A stretch of 41,417 nucleotides of DNA, from positions 1 through 41,417 of the forward strand of contig CAITLU010000033.1 in assembly GCA_903893315.1 (NCBI GenBank). The letters run 5' to 3'. Shown here one piece after another: positions 15,748 to 25,216 of the stretch (within the stretch, counting starts at the first letter, position 1; each line of letters opens with the position of its first letter). The stretch is from an uncultured bacterium (GTDB lineage Bacteria > Desulfobacterota > Binatia > UBA1149 > CAITLU01). The position numbers and the translations under genes are program-made. A model generated the notes under the pieces. The model worked only from the letters and a program-made list of their open reading frames with translations. It did no database searches and was not told the origin of the DNA.

Positions 15748-16976
15748 TTTGCGCCCGTCAGCGCGCCAGCCTTGATCTCGTCAAGGTAGTTGGCCCATCG
15801 CGACATCATGGCGACCCGCTCCGGAAGCCGGGTGGTTCGATCGTAGGCGCCTTTGAGTGAGTCCTTGACGCGGTGGCCAAGTTGCAGCTCAATCACGGTG
15901 GACGGAAAGCCGAGCACTTCGTCCAGGATGGTTCGCGCCGATGCACGGAAGCCGTGACCGCTCATCGTCTCTTTGGCGATGCCGAGGCTTCGGAGTGCAA
16001 CGGTGACCCCGTTCTCACTCATCGGCCGGCGCGCACTGCGATCGTTGGGCAGCGCATAGGGACCGGCGCCGGTGACGGCGCGTAACTCGCGCAGTATCTC
16101 CACGCATTGCGGCGCCAGCGGCACCACAAGGCGCCCGGTGGTCTTGGAAGCGGTGAAGTCCCAGCGGGCACCGTCAAGGTCGATGTCTACCCACTTCATC
16201 GTTCGCAACTCGCCCGGACGAACGAACAGCCTCGGCGCCAGCTTCAAGGCGCACGCCACGACGAACCCGCCTGGATAGTTGTCAGTCAGGCGCAGCAAGG
16301 CGCCGAAGGCTTCGGGGTCCGTCACCGACGCCATGTGTCCCTTGACGACGGCGCCTAGGACGGCTTGCAGCGTGTCGGCCGGATCGGTGGCCATTCGGCC
16401 AGTGGCGATCCCGTACCGGCTGATCTCTGAGAGGTAACCGCAGACGCGATGAGCCGTCTCGATCGACCCCCTAGCCTCGATGCGCCGAAGCACGAGTAGA
16501 AAGTCCATCGGCGTGACGTCCCCCATCGGCAGGCGCCCCAAGGACGGCAGCACGTCACCGTCTAGGCGGGCCCGGATACGGACGGCCGATGCGCTCGACC
16601 ATCGCTGGGACTTGAACGCGTGCCACTCGTTGGCCAAGGCCCCGAAGGTGTTGTCGGCGGACAGCCGCAGGCGGCCAGCGGCCTTCCCTTTCGCCTTCTC
16701 TCGGGCCGGGTCCAGGCCTTCGGATATGTCGTGGCGTGCCCGGTCCGCCCGCTTGCGCGCCTCGGCCAGCGACACCAACGGCGGCTTGGCGCCGTAGAGA
16801 CCGAAGGACAGACGGCCTTCCTTGCCCGCGATGCGGTACTTCAGACGCCAGAGCTTGGCGCCGGTGACCGATACTTCAAGGTAGAGCCCCCGGCCGTCCG
16901 AGACTCGATAGGCCCGTGGTCGCGATCGTAGGGCCTTGATGCCTATGTCTGTGAGCTTGTCGGCGATTCTGGCCAT
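15744..16976 (-). CDS. int: P4-type tyrosine integrase
   Basis: A 410-residue site-specific recombinase. Residues 1-90 are the DUF4102-type arm-binding domain (KLTDIGIKALRS, then DGRGLYLEV and GRLSFGLYG), about 105-200 the core-binding SAM-like domain and about 220-390 the catalytic domain. The catalytic set appears complete: R253 in VRPGEL, K278 in TASKTTGR, H341 and R344 in GHGFRAS, H368 in QLGHRV and the nucleophile Y378 in AYDRT. It starts about 190 bp from tRNA-Val and reads away from it, the usual arrangement for P4-type integrases that use tRNA 3' ends. AAGGA precedes the ATG, next to a GGGGAC repeat, so integrase bound there could repress its own translation or promoter. Confidence 0.95.
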   Translation of the reverse strand: MARIADKLTDIGIKALRSRPRAYRVSDGRGLYLEVSVTGAKLWRLKYRIAGKEGRLSFGLYGAKPPLVSLAEARKRADRARHDISEGLDPAREKAKGKAAGRLRLSADNTFGALANEWHAFKSQRWSSASAVRIRARLDGDVLPSLGRLPMGDVTPMDFLLVLRRIEARGSIETAHRVCGYLSEISRYGIATGRMATDPADTLQAVLGAVVKGHMASVTDPEAFGALLRLTDNYPGGFVVACALKLAPRLFVRPGELRTMKWVDIDLDGARWDFTASKTTGRLVVPLAPQCVEILRELRAVTGAGPYALPNDRSARRPMSENGVTVALRSLGIAKETMSGHGFRASARTILDEVLGFPSTVIELQLGHRVKDSLKGAYDRTTRLPERVAMMSRWANYLDEIKAGALTGAK

Positions 16977-16978
16977 TT

Positions 16979-17034
16979 GGGGACATCCTTGAAATGTCCC
17001 CTGTTCTTGGGGACGTCGTGCATCTAGGACATCC
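16979..17034. promoter_or_regulatory. Candidate integrase arm-type sites and int promoter region
   Basis: GGGGAC occurs at 16979-16984 and 17009-17014, and inverted (GTCCCC) at 16996-17001. A related GGACATCC is shared by 16981-16988 and 17027-17034. They fill the region just upstream of int, next to the attachment site. Together with the two copies at 8412-8429 they look like arm-type binding sites. This is pattern-based inference. Confidence 0.4.
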
Positions 17035-17163
17035 CCATAACCCTGCGGCTGTAGGCGAGCAACAGCGAACGAGCGCGAACAACGTAACCAGGTGTTAACG
17101 CTAAGCTACCGAGCGGCGCGGGGACGGCAGCGAATGACCGCGAACGGTGGTGAATAAGGCGGG

Positions 17164-17179
17164 GTGGTGGGCGGTACTG
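17164..17179 (+). repeat. Attachment-site repeat inside tRNA-Val
   Basis: GTGGTGGGCGGTACTG covers the CCA end, acceptor strand and start of the T-arm of tRNA-Val. It is identical to 8333-8348. Insertion therefore left a complete tRNA gene at this end. Confidence 0.87.
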
Positions 17180-17240
17180 GGCTCGAACCAGTGACCCCCG
17201 GCTTGTAAAACCGATGCTCTACCAACTGAGCTAACCGCCC
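17165..17240 (-). tRNA. tRNA-Val (TAC anticodon), insertion site of the element
   Basis: A complete 76-nt cloverleaf on the reverse strand: acceptor GGGCGGT/ACCGCCC, anticodon loop TTTACAA (TAC, valine), T-loop TTCGAGC and an encoded CCA. Its 3' end is the attachment site of the 8.8-kb element, which lies downstream of the tRNA. The tRNA remains intact and should be functional. Confidence 0.96.
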
Positions 17241-17249
17241 GAGAAAGGA

Positions 17250-17282
17250 GCGGGGCCGGCGTTGTGGTGGCGCCGGCCCCGC
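17250..17282 (-). terminator. Strong hairpin after lon
   Basis: A perfect 12-bp inverted repeat (GCGGGGCCGGCG/CGCCGGCCCCGC) with a 9-nt loop lies directly after the lon stop. It is followed in the minus direction by CTCCTTTCTC, a weak pyrimidine tract. It probably ends the lon transcript before tRNA-Val. Confidence 0.75.
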
Positions 17283-17287
17283 AAGAA

Positions 17288-19792
<2,505 letters not shown>

Positions 19793-19900
19793 CGGGACTC
19801 CTTCACCCTCACTTCCTCTCGAACTGACCTAACCATCGGCCGCCACCGCCACTCGGTCATGCCTGCAGACGACCTGGGCCGTCCACGCAAGCCCACTCCG

Positions 19901-21157
19901 TCAGCTAGCTCGCGTGGCACTCGCGTAGACCACTATCGGGCTGTCCTTGCGCTCCACCACCTCTTCGGAAATCACGACTTCCTCGATCTCCGACTGGGAC
20001 GGGATGTCATACATCACGTCGAGCATGATCTCTTCCATGATGGCGCGCAGACCGCGGGCTCCCGACTTACGGCGGTACGCCTCGCGAGCAATCGCGCGAA
20101 GCGCCCCTTCCGTCAGCTTCAGGCGGACGTTCTCCATCTCGAAAAGCTTCTGATACTGCTTGGTCAGCGCGTTCTTCGGCTCTTTGAGGATACGCACCAA
20201 CGAATCCTCGTCAAGGTCGTGAAGCGTGGCTATCACCGGAACTCGGCCGACGAACTCCGGGATCATGCCGAACTTGAGCAGATCCTCGGTCTGGACGTCG
20301 TTGAGCACCGCACTGGTTTCAGCCTGCTTCTTGGAGCGGATGTCGGCACCGAACCCCATGCCCTTCATGCCCACGCGGCGGCGGATGATGTCATCAAGCC
20401 CGACGAAGGCACCGCCGCAGATGAACAAGATGTTGGTCGTGTCGACCTGCAGGAATTCCTGCTGGGGATGCTTGCGGCCACCCTTGGGCGGGACGCTCGC
20501 GGTCGTGCCTTCGACGATCTTGAGCAGAGCCTGCTGTACGCCTTCGCCGGATACGTCGCGGGTTATTGACGGGTTGTCGCCCTTGCGTGCGATCTTATCG
20601 ATCTCGTCGATGTAGACGATGCCGCGCTGGCACTTCTCGACATCGTAGTCGGCGTTCTGCAACAGGCTCAGGATGATGTTCTCGACGTCCTCTCCGACGT
20701 AGCCGGCCTCGGTCAGACTGGTGGCGTCGGCGATCGCGAACGGGACCTGGAGAAAACGAGCCAGGGTCTGGGCCAGCAGGGTCTTGCCGGAACCGGTCGG
20801 TCCGATCAGCAGGATGTTCGATTTCTGCAATTCGACATCGCCGGTCACCATCGACGAGTCGATGCGTTTGTAGTGGTTGTGGACCGCGACGGCCAGAACC
20901 TTCTTCGCCCTCTCCTGCCCGACCACGTACTGATCGAGCACCTTTTTTATGTCGGCCGGCTTGGGAACCGAAGAAACCGCACTTATGGACTCTTCCTGGT
21001 CGCACTCCTCGTTGATGATGTCGTTGCAGAGGTCGATGCACTCGTCGCAGATGTACACCGTCGGCCCGGCAATCAGCTTGCGTACCTCCTCCTGGCCCTT
21101 GCCACAGAAGGAACACACCAGGTCCTTGGTCTTGTCGTCTCCCTGTTTGCGCATCAC
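19901..21157 (-). CDS. clpX: ClpX, ATPase subunit of the Clp protease
   Basis: A 418-residue AAA+ unfoldase that recognises tagged substrates and feeds them into ClpP. The N-terminal zinc-binding domain has CSFCGK (C15, C18) and CDEC (C37, C40). Walker A is GPTGSGKT (119-126) and Walker B is IVYIDEIDK; the pore loop GYVGED is present. The ClpP-docking loop is MGFG (267-270) in place of the IGF(G) seen in E. coli, a conservative change. Full length. It lies 14 nt downstream of clpP on the same strand. Confidence 0.98.
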   Translation of the reverse strand: MMRKQGDDKTKDLVCSFCGKGQEEVRKLIAGPTVYICDECIDLCNDIINEECDQEESISAVSSVPKPADIKKVLDQYVVGQERAKKVLAVAVHNHYKRIDSSMVTGDVELQKSNILLIGPTGSGKTLLAQTLARFLQVPFAIADATSLTEAGYVGEDVENIILSLLQNADYDVEKCQRGIVYIDEIDKIARKGDNPSITRDVSGEGVQQALLKIVEGTTASVPPKGGRKHPQQEFLQVDTTNILFICGGAFVGLDDIIRRRVGMKGMGFGADIRSKKQAETSAVLNDVQTEDLLKFGMIPEFVGRVPVIATLHDLDEDSLVRILKEPKNALTKQYQKLFEMENVRLKLTEGALRAIAREAYRRKSGARGLRAIMEEIMLDVMYDIPSQSEIEEVVISEEVVERKDSPIVVYASATRAS

Positions 21158-21171
21158 TCGCTCCGGACCCT

Positions 21172-21768
21172 CTACACCGCCGCCAGGGGCCGGCTCGAAA
21201 TCACCTGATCGATGATGCCGAAAGCCTTGGCCTCTTCACCGGTCATGAAACGATCCCGGTCGGTGTCGGTCTCGATCCGGTCCAGGTTTTGCCCGGTGTG
21301 TTTGGACAAAATCACGTTCAATTCTTGGCGGATCCTCAAAATCTCTCTCGCCTGGATCTCAATGTCGGTGGCCTGACCTTGAACGCCGCCCATCGGTTGA
21401 TGGATCATTATGCGGGCATGAGGCAGGGCGAAGCGCTTGCCGACGGCTCCGGCCGCCAGCAGGATCGCGCCCATGCTCGCCGCCTGTCCGATGCACAGAG
21501 TCGAAACCGGCGGGCGGATGTACTGCATCGTGTCGTAGATCGCGAGCCCTGCCGTCACCGACCCGCCGGGCGAGTTGATGTACAGAAATATGTCCTTCTC
21601 GGGATCCTCGGATTCGAGAAACAGGAGCTGGGCGGTGACAAGCGAGGCGCTGATATCGTTGACCTCAGAGGTCAGGAAAACGATCCGTTCTTTGAGAAGC
21701 CTCGAGTAGATGTCGTACGCGCGCTCACCCCGTCCGGTGGTCTCAACGACGATGGGAACCAGGTTCAT
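21172..21768 (-). CDS. clpP: ClpP, proteolytic subunit of the Clp protease
   Basis: A 198-residue serine peptidase (S14) that forms the two-ring degradation chamber. The catalytic triad is Ser98 in GQAASMGA, His123 in MIHQPMG and Asp172 in TDTDRDRFM, with the family spacing of 25 and 49 residues. The frame is open upstream to 21867, but the ATG at 21768 has AGAGGT just before it and gives the typical ClpP N-terminus [20 protein letters not shown]. The upstream residues overlap the end of tig and are excluded. A single clpP copy is seen here. Confidence 0.98.
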   Translation of the reverse strand: MNLVPIVVETTGRGERAYDIYSRLLKERIVFLTSEVNDISASLVTAQLLFLESEDPEKDIFLYINSPGGSVTAGLAIYDTMQYIRPPVSTLCIGQAASMGAILLAAGAVGKRFALPHARIMIHQPMGGVQGQATDIEIQAREILRIRQELNVILSKHTGQNLDRIETDTDRDRFMTGEEAKAFGIIDQVISSRPLAAV

Positions 21769-21817
21769 GCTTACCTCTGTGGCGCGTCTGTCCGAACTGT
21801 TGTGAAGCGTATCGGGT

Positions 21818-23128
21818 TTATCCACGGTCGGCAACTTGGCTTTCCTCCACTTCCCGCTCTTGCACAACGGCGGATTCGAAGACGCAGCGCGCCGCTTTTT
21901 CGCGTAGCAGCGAGGTGCGCAGTTCGGCTATCGCACCGGCCTTCGAGTAGTGGCGCCTGACCTCGTCCGAGCGCTTTCCGGCCGAAGCTATCTGCCCTCT
22001 GATACGGCCTTCCAGCTCCTCCTTGGAAACCTCCAGATTCTCAACCGCCGCGATCGCGTCGAGCAGGAATCCGGCTTTGAGAGAACGCCGAGCACGAGAC
22101 TCGAGAGTCGCGTGGAGTTCCGGCGACTTCTCCTCCTCCGATCCGTGAGCAATGCCGAGTTCGTGAATGTACCCGTGGATGGTTTCTTCCAGAAGGGCCC
22201 CGGGAAGGTCGAACTCATGCGCATCTACGAGGCGAGCCAGCAGCGCGTCCTGCAAGCGCCGTTCGGAGTCGCGGACCGAGCGCTGCCGCAGATCCTGTCG
22301 GATGCGTTCGCGCAAAGCCTCGAGGGTTTCGACACCCTCCAGGCCGGCCTCGGCGGCCAGACTGTCATCGGCTGGAGGCAGGACCTTGGTCTTGATCTCG
22401 CCCACGGTGACGTCGAAGCGGATGGCCCTCCCCCGCAAACTCTCGTCCCCGTGATCTTCTCCGAACTCCACGGTGATCGGCGTTCGGACCGCACGGGTCA
22501 CCCCGACAAGTTGCTTCTCGAAGTCCTGCGGGAAACGGCCCGAGCCCACCTCCACGACAATACCTTCGCCGGAGGTGCCGGGAACCGGCGTTTCGCCGTC
22601 AAACCCGTGCATGTCCAGGACCACGACGTCCCCGGGTTCGACAACCGCGCGCTCCTCTTCCACCCGCAGGACAGCCATGCGATGGCGCAGGCCGTCGAGG
22701 GTTCCGTCCACGTGGTGGTCCTCAACCCTGACGACCAGTTTTTCGGCTGACAGGTCTTTGTACTGACCAAGGCGGACGTCCGGCCGGATATCGACTCCAA
22801 CCTCAACGCTAAGACTGCCGTCCTCGGCGAACTCGTCGCGTATCAACCGCGGGGCAGCCACTACGTCCAGGCCGTGCTGCCGGATAGACTCGACACAGGC
22901 CTCCTCGAGGAGTTCGCCGACGACGTCGCGCTGGACCTCCTCACCGTAGGCCTGTTCGAGAAGAGCCCTGGGCGCCTTTCCCTTGCGGAAGCCCTTTAGC
23001 TGGGCGCGGGCCTGGAGCTTGCGAAAAGCGGCGTCGAAACGACCGCGGACAAGCTCGGGTGAAACCGAAATCTTGAGGGTCCGGGCCGCCGGCCCGGATT
23101 CCTCCATCGTAGAGCTGATCTCAGACAT
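21818..23128 (-). CDS. tig: Trigger factor chaperone
   Basis: A 436-residue ribosome-bound chaperone with peptidyl-prolyl isomerase activity. The N-terminal domain carries the ribosome-docking signature GFRKGKAP (46-53). A FKBP-type PPIase domain follows at about 160-250 ([17 protein letters not shown]), and the C-terminal helical arms (about 255-420) form the substrate cradle. The first 12 residues ([12 protein letters not shown]) are an acidic extension of the usual start. It is the first gene of the tig-clpP-clpX-lon cluster, which couples folding of new chains with proteolysis. The stop lies 49 bp before clpP. Confidence 0.95.
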   Translation of the reverse strand: MSEISSTMEESGPAARTLKISVSPELVRGRFDAAFRKLQARAQLKGFRKGKAPRALLEQAYGEEVQRDVVGELLEEACVESIRQHGLDVVAAPRLIRDEFAEDGSLSVEVGVDIRPDVRLGQYKDLSAEKLVVRVEDHHVDGTLDGLRHRMAVLRVEEERAVVEPGDVVVLDMHGFDGETPVPGTSGEGIVVEVGSGRFPQDFEKQLVGVTRAVRTPITVEFGEDHGDESLRGRAIRFDVTVGEIKTKVLPPADDSLAAEAGLEGVETLEALRERIRQDLRQRSVRDSERRLQDALLARLVDAHEFDLPGALLEETIHGYIHELGIAHGSEEEKSPELHATLESRARRSLKAGFLLDAIAAVENLEVSKEELEGRIRGQIASAGKRSDEVRRHYSKAGAIAELRTSLLREKAARCVFESAVVQEREVEESQVADRG

Positions 23129-23272
23129 CGGGATGTAACTATCCTTTTTCGCTTGATTTCATTGAGCAAACTCAGTGGCGCCGTGGCTCGCCTTCAGCGC
23201 TCTCGACCGCCACGTAACGCCTCGCCGCCGGTCGTCGGCCGATGCTGCGACCCCGAAATTCGCGGCAGCGAG

Positions 23273-23356
23273 TGCGAGAGGGGGGATTCGAACCCCCAAC
23301 CGCGTTAGCGGGCTAGATCCTAAGTCTAGTGCGTCTGCCAGTTTCGCCACTCTCGC
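23273..23356 (-). tRNA. tRNA-Leu (TAG anticodon)
   Basis: An 84-nt class II tRNA on the reverse strand: acceptor GCGAGAG/CTCTCGC, anticodon loop containing TAG (leucine), a long variable arm and T-loop TTCGAAT. No CCA is encoded. It lies upstream of tig on the same strand. Confidence 0.96.
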
Positions 23357-23441
23357 CCGCCAACCGCAGGCCCTCGCCACGCAGCGCCCTTCGCGCCACT
23401 CCGCGACGACCGTCTCCGACCGTTCCATCCCCGCCGAAGAT

Positions 23442-24521
23442 TTACAAGTTGGGTACCCGCGCAAGCCTCTCTTTGAGCAGCGGCTCCAGGAATGCGCCAA
23501 GGGCTCGGTGCCCCTCCGGAGTCAGGTGTCCATCGATCGGAAAGAAGAGCCCGGCCCCGGTGCGGCTGTGCTGCTCCGCCAAAAATGCCGTCGAATCGGC
23601 ATGGTCGATCCCGAGTTCTGTCAGACGTCTGTCCATCTCGCGACCGGGCCGCGTCAGGTCGTAGCGCGAGTCGAGATCCGGCACCTTCACCTTCAAACTC
23701 GCACGGGCCTCCGGCTCGACCATCGACCGGTACGGGACGAACACCACGAAGAATGGCACTCCGAGCCCGCGCACCTGCTGCGCCATCTCGCCAAGCAGAC
23801 CCGTGGCCTGGTCGTAGTCTTTGCGCGCTTCCTCCCCGAAGTCGCGCTCACATAGTCCGAGGTAGCCGTCGAAGGGCAGCCACTCGCCGTCCTTCTCCTT
23901 CGATTTGGCGCGCAGGCCGTATGCGAAGTCGTGAAGCAGTCGCAGTAACTTGATCTCACGAGGCTGCCGCACGGGATACTCGCGCACCAGGCTGCGCAGC
24001 GTGCCGTCACTGCCCCTTTCCCATTGGTCGTTCCACGCCAGATCGTTGCCGAGATAGAGCGCGTAGACGACGAAGTCGGGAGCCAGTGACTTGCCGTACT
24101 CCTTCAGTAACTGGACCTGATGGACGATCTCGTATCCGCCCGTGCCGGCATCGACGACGTCAACGCCAAGGTCTCGCTCCAGACGGTCGGCGAATATCTC
24201 CCCACGCGAAACCCCGTAACCCATCGCGAAGGAATCGCCCAAAAGCAGGATCCTCTTCCCTGTCTTGGGCCCGATCTCGTCATCACGAAACCCCATGGAA
24301 TTGGTCTCGACTGCAACATCATATTCAGGACCGCTCATGCGCGTCTTGAGACTCGGAACGAGCCGGAAGCCGAGATGTTCACTGCGGATCCACGGAGAGA
24401 AGGTCGCGGCAGGGTAATCGACCAGCCTCAGCACGGCTTCCGCCATCGCCAGGCTTAGCAACGAGGCCAGCACGATGGCGGCGGCCGCAAACAGCGCAAG
24501 ACGGCCCTTGGGCGAGCTCAC
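23442..24521 (-). CDS. Membrane-anchored SGNH/GDSL hydrolase
   Basis: A 359-residue protein with one N-terminal membrane segment (about 7-28) and an SGNH-type extracytoplasmic domain. Block I is LLLGDSFAMGYG with nucleophile Ser97; GNDL (in LYLGNDLAWND) supplies block III Gly/Asn; the C-terminal DGHLTPEGH gives the catalytic Asp330 and His332. Such enzymes are esterases or O-acetyl transfer/hydrolysis enzymes acting on glycans. The start is GTG at 24521. It is the last of four closely spaced genes with a carbamoyltransferase, an SxtJ-like and a DUF5989 protein, so it may modify the same, unidentified product. Substrate unknown. Confidence 0.75.
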   Translation of the reverse strand: MSSPKGRLALFAAAAIVLASLLSLAMAEAVLRLVDYPAATFSPWIRSEHLGFRLVPSLKTRMSGPEYDVAVETNSMGFRDDEIGPKTGKRILLLGDSFAMGYGVSRGEIFADRLERDLGVDVVDAGTGGYEIVHQVQLLKEYGKSLAPDFVVYALYLGNDLAWNDQWERGSDGTLRSLVREYPVRQPREIKLLRLLHDFAYGLRAKSKEKDGEWLPFDGYLGLCERDFGEEARKDYDQATGLLGEMAQQVRGLGVPFFVVFVPYRSMVEPEARASLKVKVPDLDSRYDLTRPGREMDRRLTELGIDHADSTAFLAEQHSRTGAGLFFPIDGHLTPEGHRALGAFLEPLLKERLARVPNL

Positions 24522-24540
24522 AGCGAGATAAGCCGCACGG

Positions 24541-24774
24541 CTAGAACAGCGTGTAGATGAACGGGGCGGCAGCGCTGCCGCCGAAGATCACGAGTACGCC
24601 CACAAGCAGCAGCACGAGCACGATCGGCGTGATCCACCATTTCCGGTTCTGCCGCAGGTAGTCGGTGAACTCGGCGACCAGGCCACCCTGGGCGGCGTCG
24701 GCCTCCTTTTCAAACTCGCTGCGAACTCCGCTCGAACGAGGTTCTTTCCGATCCGGTCCCTTGGTGTCCGCCAT
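24541..24774 (-). CDS. DUF5989 (SxtK-like) small membrane protein
   Basis: A 77-residue protein: a charged cytoplasmic N-terminus (about 1-40) containing FTDYLRQNRKWWITP, one transmembrane helix (PIVLVLLLVGVLVIFGG, about 50-67) and the ending APFIYTLF. The pattern of an RKWW motif before one helix and a terminal PFIYTLF is that of DUF5989, the family I associate with SxtK of saxitoxin clusters. Function unknown. It sits between the SxtJ-like and SGNH genes with short gaps and travels with the carbamoyltransferase. Confidence 0.8.
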   Translation of the reverse strand: MADTKGPDRKEPRSSGVRSEFEKEADAAQGGLVAEFTDYLRQNRKWWITPIVLVLLLVGVLVIFGGSAAAPFIYTLF

Positions 24775-24791
24775 CTATATAGTCTCCAAAC

Positions 24792-25205
24792 TCAGAACTG
24801 GCGGAAGTATCGTTTCACTTCGACCTGTTCGTGCGGGTTCCAGTACGTCTTGGCACCGCGATCAAACGATCTGTGCATCGGATCCTGTCCGAACGCGCGC
24901 AGCATAAGACCGATCGGGGTGAGTACGCAGAAAAAAATGGCGCCGAGCAAGAGGTGCGAAATCGTCCAGCCGATCGGGAAGGCGGCGATCATCCAGCCGA
25001 CGAAAATCGGACGCAGCGCCTGCGGCGCCAGCACCCCGAGCGTGCCGCCAACGAGCGCGGCGCCGGCAAGAATGCGCATCGCCAGCACCGATCCGTCGTG
25101 GAAGTACCCGTAGGCCGCCATACCGCCGAAGATCGTCAGACACAGCAGTCCAAACTGCCTTAGTTCGCGCCGCGTAGGGTTCCAGTTGATCTCGACCATC
25201 GCCAT
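24792..25205 (-). CDS. SxtJ-like membrane protein
   Basis: A 137-residue protein with about three or four membrane segments: LFGLLCLTIFGGMAAYG-like helix near 20-35, 45-65 (AGAALVGGTLGVLAP) and 70-110 (two helices around IGWTISHLLLGAIFF). It ends in a polar tail (RGAKTYWNPHEQVEVKRYFRQ). This is the SxtJ family, found beside NodU/CmcH carbamoyltransferases; its function is not known. I chose the ATG at 25205, which has GAGGAG at good spacing and lies 11 nt after the carbamoyltransferase stop; the longer frame to 25364 lies inside that gene. Confidence 0.8.
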   Translation of the reverse strand: MAMVEINWNPTRRELRQFGLLCLTIFGGMAAYGYFHDGSVLAMRILAGAALVGGTLGVLAPQALRPIFVGWMIAAFPIGWTISHLLLGAIFFCVLTPIGLMLRAFGQDPMHRSFDRGAKTYWNPHEQVEVKRYFRQF

Positions 25206-25216
25206 CCGAGTTCTCC

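Larger units (their letters stand above)
8333..17179. mobile_element. Integrated phage-satellite-like element in tRNA-Val
   Basis: About 8.8 kb bounded by a 16-bp direct repeat, with one end in the intact tRNA-Val gene and a tyrosine integrase starting about 190 bp from that end. Inside are an integrase, a coupled unknown gene, an AlpA-like regulator, a CHC2/Toprim primase, a DUF3631-type ATPase, a small TubC_N-like protein, an ankyrin-Sel1 lipoprotein (opposite strand), a small-terminase-like HTH protein and another lipoprotein. No capsid, tail, portal, large terminase, relaxase or type IV secretion gene is present. This gene content fits a P4-like or PICI-like satellite that replicates itself and borrows a helper phage for packaging. 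Satellite identity is inference; the insertion itself is well supported. Confidence 0.85.

Noticed and set aside
8333-17179. Complete prophage or conjugative element
   Set aside because: No structural phage, large terminase, relaxase or type IV secretion genes are found in the 8.8 kb.
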